A stretch of DNA of 13,943 nt from Phoronis ovalis (taxonomy: Eukaryota; Phoronida; Phoronidae), in contig JAOXYB010035218.1 of assembly GCA_028565635.1 (NCBI GenBank), positions 1 to 13,943 on the forward strand, written 5' to 3'. The position numbers and the translations under genes are program-made. A model generated the notes under the pieces. That model was not told the origin of the DNA, did no database searches, and was given only the letters and a program-made list of their open reading frames with translations. Of this stretch, positions 8,070 to 13,943 are shown piece by piece; position 1 is the first letter of the stretch; the number at the start of each line of letters is the position of its first letter.

Positions 8070-11000
8070 AAGTACGTGTTTCGAGCAGTTCTGCAAATAA
8101 ACTAGTCCTGCAAGCATGACCCCACTGTTCCTATGGCCCCGGGAGGTACTCAAAGTTATTTGACTACGGGGATGTGCCGCGGAACGCAATCCAAAATTTT
8201 AGCTTGTGGTAGCAAACCCAATCCAAATTTTTTGAAATTGTAGGGTAGTAATCAAAATTTTGTGAAATATAAGGGTAGCAATCCAAAATTTTAAAATATT
8301 TGAGTATAGCAATCCATTTTTACGCAAACTGACTGATACAAACCAAATTCCAAAATTTCTTTATGGAATTATGGATACACACCTAAAATTAATCCAAATT
8401 ATTTGCTGTTATCAGTGGGTAGTAATGCAAATTTTTTAATATCATTACTGTAGCAATCCAAAAAAATACAGTAAAAGTATGCAATCCAAATCCAAAATGT
8501 TCAACTCGGCTGCACACCCCCACCAAAAAATAACCTGAGTACCCCCGGGGCCTATGGTTATGCTATGGCCTATGCCTATGCCAGGCTATGGACAGCAAAC
8601 TAGCAGTAAAGCTTTAGGGAAGCATATCATAATCTGAATACCTGTTTAAATAAGCATAAGAAATATATGTTTGATCATTTGTTAACAGCTGATTCCAATC
8701 AGCTATGATGTTAACTGCTCCATTGTAAATACAGTGCTTCTAGATATGAATCATAAGGTTTTATAATGTTGGTATGGTGGTATTTTCCAAATTATAATAT
8801 TTCCGTGTGACAGTTTTTTGTTCCTCATAGAGAAATGAAGAGGTGTTCTTAATAACTGAGACATACTAATGCCTATTTTGAATAGCCCTTTAAATATACA
8901 CTTGTGGGGGGGGGATGGGCGGCAGTCAATATGAAAGTGGGTACGCATGTTCCAACAAAATTTCGCATGAAAGGGTAATGCATGTTACGTGCTTAGGGTC
9001 TGTTTTTTGGCTAAAATCACGAAAAGGGGTGGTTTTTGAAGGTGTGTGACACTTCCTTAGGTTTTTTTTCCCATAAGTCACTTCCTTAGGGGTGTATTTT
9101 TTTGCAAAATTTCACTTCGTTAGGGGCTTTTTTGAAAAGCCATGTTGGAACATGGGTACCCACTTTCATATTGACTGGCCCCCCCTGGGCACTCGTGATT
9201 ACGAGCAATACAATGTATGTGCGTCATAGCCTCCCACTATGTTTATTTACAAATTCTTAAGAATCTTATTTGTAGGTCTTGTTTGAAATTTAATTCAGCC
9301 AAAAAGGCTGTTATGTTGATTGACAATTTTTAACACTAAGTACAGCCAAAAACAAAGTGGGTGGAGGAATAGTGTTTTAAATTGAAGTTCACCAGAATTT
9401 TTTGCCATTCATGACTAAATCAAAGACGCAACTTTTTTTGGCAATTGAACGTACAAAATTATTAATAAAAGCTAATCATAAAGAGTTAGAGAAATTACCA
9501 CCCACGTCATTGCTTACTATCACAGTAAGCAATTATGAGGAATTGCTATCGACTAGTTATATATTCTTACAAAAATAATGTTTAAAGTTAAATGAAACCA
9601 GAAGTCTTTAAAAAGGACAGGCGCCCGCAATATTTTCAAATAAATATTACTACGTAACATAATTATACTGTAAGAACACAAAATGTTGATAAGCTAATGC
9701 ATTATTTGTTTAATAATAATAACATTCGAACCATACAAAATGTAAACTAAACAAACTTTGCAAAAGGCCACACTTGCTAACAGTAGTTTTCTTATACAGT
9801 ACATTCCCAGTATGTCATGCACTGCTAACTAACTAACACATTGTTGCAAACCATTCTTGTTTCAACTTTCCCTATGAGTTGACTAAACATATACAGCACA
9901 AGAGGTTTATATCATGTACAATTCCAAGTACCATGTTTTACATAAACTAAAAAAAAACTGGCAATCTAATGGATCATCTCAAAAGTTATCGCAATGACAG
10001 CAAACGTATAGTGTTTCGTATATGAATTACCATCTCCCCCCATGGTCAGGGGGGGGTTTAGTGAGATTTTGACGTCACGCATGTGTAAAAACTGACAACC
10101 AATTTCAAGAATGAATTCAGGGCCGTCCGACACTTTCTCAAAAGGCGGGTGCGAGGGAAAAATATCAGTTCAGTAATCGAAAAATGTCGCTGGAACGTCT
10201 CCGTCCTGCCAGAAAAAAATTGACAAGCCAAAAAAAAGTTCAGTTGCTCATTTCCATTCCTTTGTACCAATACGCCCAGAATAGGTGCTGTAAACAAAAA
10301 AAAAATTATTTGTTCCAAAGGGGGTGGTGCGGCTGGGTGCATATTACCATTTCAAAACAGGGGTCCGTTAAAGGAATGATTTTAAATATCGTATATATAC
10401 TAGGCATGATGTTTTATTTCGCACTAAACCATAAATGTAGGGAGATTTTAACCCCCCTGCCCCCTATACGAAACACTATATGTTTGCAGTCATTGCGATA
10501 ACTTTTGAGAGGATCCCTAAACGGCCGTATGTAAAAATTTGGAATCTGGAATCAAGTCAAAATATTTTAGGGAGGGTTATTGAAAAAACAATAACTATAT
10601 GCTGTGTAAACTAATTTACAAGTAAATCACTTTATTGTAGCCAAGCTGTTATCACAGGTGCTAATGTTTTTGTGTCTGGAATCACTGGAGTTGATCCAGC
10701 TACAGAAAAACTAGCAGAAGGTGGTGTAGCTGCGGAAGCCGAACAAGCCATGAAAAACATGGAGAGCATACTGAAACAATCGGGAGACACACCTTTGAAT
10801 AATAGTAAATATATTTTCTTTGTAAATCTATTATTGTAAAATTTCACAAAATATGCTAATACATGTGGTATCAAGTGTTTTTGTCTTTCTGTACCTGCTA
10901 AAGGTCTGGTGGCTGGAGACATCTGGGGACGAAGACTGTGTATACTCTGAAAGTCAACTGTTTGATAGAACTGTTACAGGAGTAATTTATTATTAGTAGT

Positions 11001-12127
11001 AAAGTGTATTTTAAATTTCAATTACAAATATTTCATAATTTTAACTTGTCTCTTGCTTGTATTTATCTAGTCACTGATATAATATATATAAAACGAAATA
11101 ATTATATAAATGAAATATTGATAACTGTTGATGGTCAGTATGTGCTTCCACCTGGTGCTGAGCAGTGAAATGAATTTGTGTATCTGTTGATACATATATT
11201 ATTCTGTATTCAGCGATGTTTGAATAGTTTTAACTTAATACTATTTTTTTTTAGTTATGAAATCCAATATCATGTTAGCTGACATCAAGGACATAGATGT
11301 TGTAAATGAAATTTACAAAAAACGTAAGTTTAGAAATTATTAAGTTTTTCGTTTTTTTTCAATTTTTCTTCAGATGTACCATCTGTTAGTTCTTTCAATG
11401 AATGCTATAATTTGACATGTATATCGTTAAAAGTAATTTTCAAACTGAATAGGAAGTGTTTAGTGTAATGTCATTAGTATTTTTCAGTAAAAGAACGTGA
11501 ATTCAAAGTCAGCTCTACGAAAAACAAGTGTGTCCTCGCATCATGCATATTTCTTTTCTTCAGATTTTACTATTGGTCATGGGAGCTCCATTTTTCAAGC
11601 TGTGTTGCCGGAGGTTTGTTAATATTGGAATATAACATAAAATATCATGATATCTGTATAAATTTAAGCACTTAATTTTATAGATCTGACATCTGCATTA
11701 GTTCTGGCTGTTGTTTGCAGGTTATTATTATTGTATGTTGGCAAAGACCAGGCGATATTTGCTGCCAAAGTATCTTTGAAAAATGAATTTGAAGTTATAA
11801 GTTATCTTTTATTGTCTCATCTGAAGTAGAATGCAAATATATGAATCATAAGCCTATTCTCCTTCTACACCACTTGTAGGAATTCCATGAAACTTGGCAC
11901 ATTCTATATATTGGGATATAATCCGGAATTAAAGTTATGCTCATTTCCAATACGGCAGCTATGTTAATATGCAGCAGGCGGGACATATAATTCCACGCAA
12001 TCTTTCTTTTAAATATGGCATTGTTCCTTTTAGAAATGCGTTCTTATAATTGCAGGGTGCTCGTGTTCAGATTGAAGCAACCGCTCTTATGGGAATGGTC
12101 AAGTTGACAGATGAATTCAAAGGATAA
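7928..12127 (+). CDS. Divergent RidA-family paralogue, copy 2 (five exons, 142 aa, catalytic arginine lost)
   Basis: Exons 7928-8001, 10641-10804, 11255-11323, 11564-11613 and 12056-12127 sum to 429 bp and join in one uninterrupted frame of 142 residues, against 137 in human RIDA. Intron phases are 2, 1, 1, 0; the last three match copy 1, and all splice sites are GT-AG. Retained family features: NQAV at 25-28, FVSG, VDPAT, EGGVAAEAEQAMKNM (about 52-66), IMLADIKD (about 85-92), VVNEIYKKHF (about 95-104), PE plus VQIEATALMG in exon 5. Changed: the PARAAYQV block of copy 1 is replaced by HGSSIFQAV and is two residues shorter, so the Arg105 equivalent is gone. SGQ has become SGI, and the N-terminal IGPY is NQIF. 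The Glu120 equivalent remains. The scaffold is kept but ordinary imine deamination is unlikely. A true pseudogene is less likely because the frame, splice sites and poly(A) signal are intact. Exon 1 is the least certain part. Confidence 0.87.
8137..8550. mobile_element. Non-autonomous TIR element with internal minisatellite (414 bp)
   Basis: Left end CCCCGGGAGGTACTC and right end GAGTACCCCCGGGG are inverted repeats. The similarity extends about 45 bp inward (ttattt, then ggggatgtgccgc on the left; gcacacccccacc, then aataacc on the right). CCTATGG flanks both sides (8130-8136 and 8551-8557) as a candidate 7 bp target duplication. The right flank is CTATG-rich, so this is suggestive only. The core is about eight diverged units of GGGTAGCAATCCAAAATTTT type with a ~40 bp period. 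It has no coding capacity. It lies in intron 1 of RidA copy 2. Confidence 0.82.
8551..8600 (+). repeat. CTATG-rich short repeat beside the TIR element
   Basis: ctatgg/ctatgc units recur four to five times just right of the element, with a single ctatgg on its left. One frame reads P/M-rich then PGYGQQ. It could be a microsatellite at the insertion site, or an old low-complexity exon. I favour a microsatellite. Confidence 0.35.
8906..9190. mobile_element. Second non-autonomous TIR element with short internal repeats
   Basis: Arms 8923-8957 and 9143-9177 are 35 bp inverted repeats with one mismatch (core agtcaatatgaaagtgggta). Each is bordered outside by a run of eight or more G (left) or C (right). 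The ~185 bp interior holds three to four units of cacttccttaggggtgtatt type with a ~30-35 bp period. No clear target duplication and no coding capacity. It is in intron 1 of RidA copy 2. Its sequence is unrelated to the element at 8137, but the architecture is the same. Confidence 0.85.
9191..9969. other. Intron 1 sequence of RidA copy 2, no gene seen
   Basis: AT-rich, with no coding stretch or repeat family recognised apart from the hairpin at 9509-9533. Confidence 0.5.
9509..9533. repeat. Perfect 10 bp inverted repeat with 5 bp loop
   Basis: attgcttact, atcac loop, agtaagcaat. It is a perfect stem within the intron and is not followed by a T run. No function can be assigned; it may be chance. 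Confidence 0.45.
9970..10517. mobile_element. PIF/Harbinger-like MITE (548 bp)
   Basis: Terminal inverted repeats of 53 bp (9970-10022 and 10465-10517) differ at four positions. Core words are tctcaaaagttatcgcaatg and tatagtgtttcgtata. The element is flanked by TAA on both sides (9967-9969, 10518-10520), a 3 bp duplication like the TWA target of PIF/Harbinger transposons, and the ends begin with GGATC-type sequence. Subterminal G/C runs (10050-10057, 10451-10464) also mirror each other. The interior encodes nothing recognisable; open frames on both strands here are chance. It ends 123 bp before exon 2 of RidA copy 2. Confidence 0.85.
10070..10077 (+). promoter_or_regulatory. Consensus CRE palindrome TGACGTCA inside the MITE
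   Basis: A perfect CREB/ATF site lies just inside the left arm of the Harbinger-like MITE (ttttgacgtcacgcatg). Whether it acts is unknown. It matters because the element sits in intron 1 of a gene and such sites travel with MITE copies. Confidence 0.35.
10641..10804 (+). CDS. RidA copy 2, exon 2
   Basis: Follows the acceptor ending ttattgtag and runs to the donor gtaaat. It encodes QAVITGANVFVSG, then VDPATEKLAEGGV, then EQAMKNMESILK, aligning along its length with exon 2 of copy 1 but one codon longer near the end (DTPLNN versus GTFNN). The Gln of the SGQ motif is Ile here. An antisense open frame across this exon is its shadow. Confidence 0.92.
11255..11323 (+). CDS. RidA copy 2, exon 3
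   Basis: 69 bp, the same length and phases as exon 3 of copy 1. It follows a strong polypyrimidine acceptor (nine Ts, then ag) and ends at the consensus donor gtaagt. It encodes MKSNIMLADIKDIDVV and NEIYKK after a split isoleucine codon. The LAD turn is conserved, but the TKTTV strand of copy 1 is MKSNI. Confidence 0.92.
11564..11613 (+). CDS. RidA copy 2, exon 4 (active-site block altered)
   Basis: 50 bp, six fewer than its counterpart, between an acceptor ending ttcttcag and the donor gtttgt. It encodes FTIGHGSSIFQAVLPE after a split histidine codon. Position and frame match exon 4 of copy 1, but the PAR motif is absent and two codons are gone. Confidence 0.88.
11819..12000 (+). repeat. 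Possible dispersed-repeat fragment in the last intron of RidA copy 2
   Basis: The stretch with ggaattccatgaaacttggc, then aattaaagttatgctcattt, resembles a repeat class widespread in marine invertebrate genomes. Only one copy is present here, so this is recognition by resemblance, and the edges are uncertain. Confidence 0.25.
12056..12127 (+). CDS. RidA copy 2, exon 5 and stop
   Basis: Follows the acceptor ending ataattgcag. It encodes GARVQIEATALMGMVKL and TDEFKG, then TAA. It keeps the IEA glutamate and the MG of copy 1 and has a tail five residues longer. Confidence 0.91.
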   Translation, partial: GARVQIEATALMGMVKLTDEFKG

Positions 12128-12186
12128 ATATTTTTGGACATGTTATATTCACTAATCATGTATACTGCCTGGTTCTGTATTATATC

Positions 12187-12192
12187 AATAAA
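12187..12192 (+). terminator. Poly(A) signal of RidA copy 2
   Basis: AATAAA lies 60 bp after the TAA stop in an AT-rich context, giving a short 3' UTR. It is the first hexamer after the stop. Another AATAAA at 12820 is much farther away. Confidence 0.6.
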
Positions 12193-12970
12193 ATATTACA
12201 AAATGCCTCTTTAAACAATGATGCACTCATTTTCACAGTAACACACGTTAGATTTCCCATTTTTGGATAACCAATGGTGGCAGGTTGTTGGCTCATTTTA
12301 GTTATCTGCAGAATTAGAAGTTAGACTCTGAACTCAAATCATGTATTCTATGAAATATATATATTCTAGATGAATACTCTATACTAGATCAGCATAAAAT
12401 TTTGTCACGTTTGTGCAAAAAATTGTCTTGACCTAATAGACTGGAGTATTTGCTTGCATTCAGAATTGTCACCAGTTACAAAGCCACATTTATGTGAGTT
12501 TTTTAATGAATCACACAGAGAACTGCGGTATTGTGGGAACATTTGAGTTTATGTCTAATTGCATGCAGATAGTCTATTGGCCAGGATAAATTAATGAAAG
12601 CAATGTAGAATAACAAAAAAGAATCTCTTCAATTATTGGAAAAATGTCTGTATCAATTAAAATTATTTCACAAACATTTTGTTTTACGCTGTTTCTAGTG
12701 TTGTCAGCTTGGTTGCTATCCAATTATTACTTTGCTATCATAAGAGTTGCATCAATTCTTAACCTACCTCTTGTAAGCTGATTAAATTTCGGTGTGAATC
12801 AACTTCGTTTTTATTTCTGAATAAAGTTGATCATTGATTTCTTTAAGTAGTTCTTTTAATAACAATGATTACAGGAGAAAGCATGATATAGAGCTAAAGA
12901 CACTAATGATTGATGGCGAAGGGACTCCCAACTGAATGAAATTAGAAAACAACTCCAATCTAATAACAGA
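12193..12970. other. Intergenic AT-rich sequence after RidA copy 2
   Basis: No coding stretch, TIR or array recognised. One isolated AATAAA occurs at 12820-12825 on the plus strand. Confidence 0.5.
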
Positions 12971-13943
12971 CTTTATTATGTACATGCAAATTTTCCAACA
13001 TGCTCATTGAGACAGGTTACAGAAATTACTTTTATATTACAAGGATTGCTTGTTATATTACACAAAACCAAGTTAACTGAATCAAATTCATACATGCAAA
13101 TTAATCAATACTGTATACTTCGAGCAACATTGTCGCATACATCCTTAAGGTAACACTCACTCTAAAGCACTATCATAGTCCAAAACAAGCTACACTGAAA
13201 ACTTGGTGGAACTTATTTTTGAACAACTAAAGTTTTTTAAAGCAAAACCAGTGTCACTGTATATCAAATTGCTAGGAACACACATTTGCTTTAAAAATTT
13301 AATGCTTTTCAATGATCCAAATGTTGCACATACCCTACTTGTAACAAATATTAACCATACAAAATTGCAATTGGAGCACACTTAATTATAATAGATATCC
13401 AATTAAAATGCATTCAATAGCAACAGATAGAATGTAGGAAAAAGTAATTATACAGTTGTCAATGATAATATTAATGTATATACTGAATTTGTGCCAAGAT
13501 TTGCCACATGAATGATAAAATAGAAAATAGTCTGTATTTTGTGGAAAAAAACAACATAAGTGCAACAATTTTTGGTATATGGAAGATTTGTAACACCATC
13601 ACTAATACATTATGTCACTTGCTACCCTAAACACAGTCTATACATAGTACCATAGTCACATATTATAAGAATTTAAACATATGTAAATTATCAAACCTGT
13701 TTTTCAAGATTCCTACTTGATTCAGCATTTAGCAAGTGGCAAGATGTAGAAGTGACCAATAACAATGTATAATATCATTTTTCCACTTTAAGTTTCAAAA
13801 TTGAGGATGTGCAAAAGTGATATGTAAATCTGTTTCAGTCTCTTGTTTTAAAATGGACCACAAATGGCTTGTAAAAACATGCAAAACAAATTTTACCCAC
13901 TGATGTCATAATTGCAGTGAGCAACATTATTTCCGAATGTAAT
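12971..13943 (-). other. Non-coding AT-rich sequence, possibly 3' UTR of a minus-strand gene beyond the window
   Basis: A minus-strand AATAAAG lies at 12977-12971 near the left edge. No coding-like frame is visible to the right on either strand; the short open frames are hydrophobic, low-complexity and overlap antisense. A long 3' UTR would look like this, but so would plain intergenic DNA. Confidence 0.2.

Noticed and set aside
9722-9740. ggttcgaatg on the minus strand as a tRNA B-box
   Set aside because: No A-box, anticodon stem or acceptor pairing could be built around it.
10058-10501. Two overlapping open frames, 94 aa minus and 105 aa plus
   Set aside because: Both lie inside the Harbinger-like MITE, overlap antisense, and show no transposase motif or family resemblance.
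10632-10922. Minus-strand open frame of 96 residues
   Set aside because: Antisense shadow of RidA copy 2 exon 2 and its flanks; its low-complexity Ala/Ser runs mirror the exon's codons.
1-13943. CRISPR array, defence island or prokaryotic operon
   Set aside because: The tandem arrays have diverged units and spacers of uneven length, introns are present, and there are no bacterial signals.

Overview
This is eukaryotic nuclear DNA from an invertebrate animal. It is AT-rich, its genes are split by canonical GT-AG introns, most of it is non-coding, and it is full of small inverted-repeat elements and minisatellite arrays. The repeat style (G-rich termini around ~35-45 bp tandem cores) fits a marine invertebrate such as a mollusc, hemichordate, brachiopod or amphioxus. 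The phylum cannot be fixed from the sequence.

The solid genes are two tandem, same-strand paralogues of the RidA/YjgF/UK114 family (2-iminobutanoate/2-iminopropanoate deaminase, also called L-PSP or HRSP12). Copy 1 (exons 4831-6306) is a canonical family member that keeps the PAR catalytic arginine and the IEIEA glutamate; its first exon is not visible. Copy 2 (7928-12127) has five exons that join in frame into a 142-residue protein. The introns I can see in both copies interrupt the protein at equivalent places and in the same phases, so the pair arose by DNA-level duplication. Copy 2 has lost the catalytic arginine, the SGQ glutamine and the IGPY motif while its reading frame and splice sites stay intact. 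It looks like a retained pseudoenzyme or a copy with a new function, and is the most interesting gene-level observation here.

Layout: 95-390 is a frameshifted relic of a non-LTR retrotransposon reverse transcriptase. 1138-1560 is a GC-richer patch with two unrecognised coding-like open frames on the minus strand. 1975-3720 is a cluster of minisatellite arrays in opposing orientations with shared G-rich termini. 3601-3904 is a very recent ~150 bp tandem duplication followed by a C13 tract. 4831-6306 is copy 1. 6840-7495 is a diverged direct repeat dense in TGACCT/AGGTCA. 7878-12192 is copy 2 with a near-promoter E-box and a poly(A) signal. The 2.6 kb first intron of copy 2 holds three different small TIR elements (8137-8550, about 8906-9190, 9970-10517), the last with PIF/Harbinger-like features. 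12200-13943 holds no recognisable gene; its right part may be 3' UTR of a minus-strand gene beyond the window.

No RNA genes, CRISPR arrays or bacterial-type operons were seen. No database search was possible; family calls rest on motif and exon-structure recognition.
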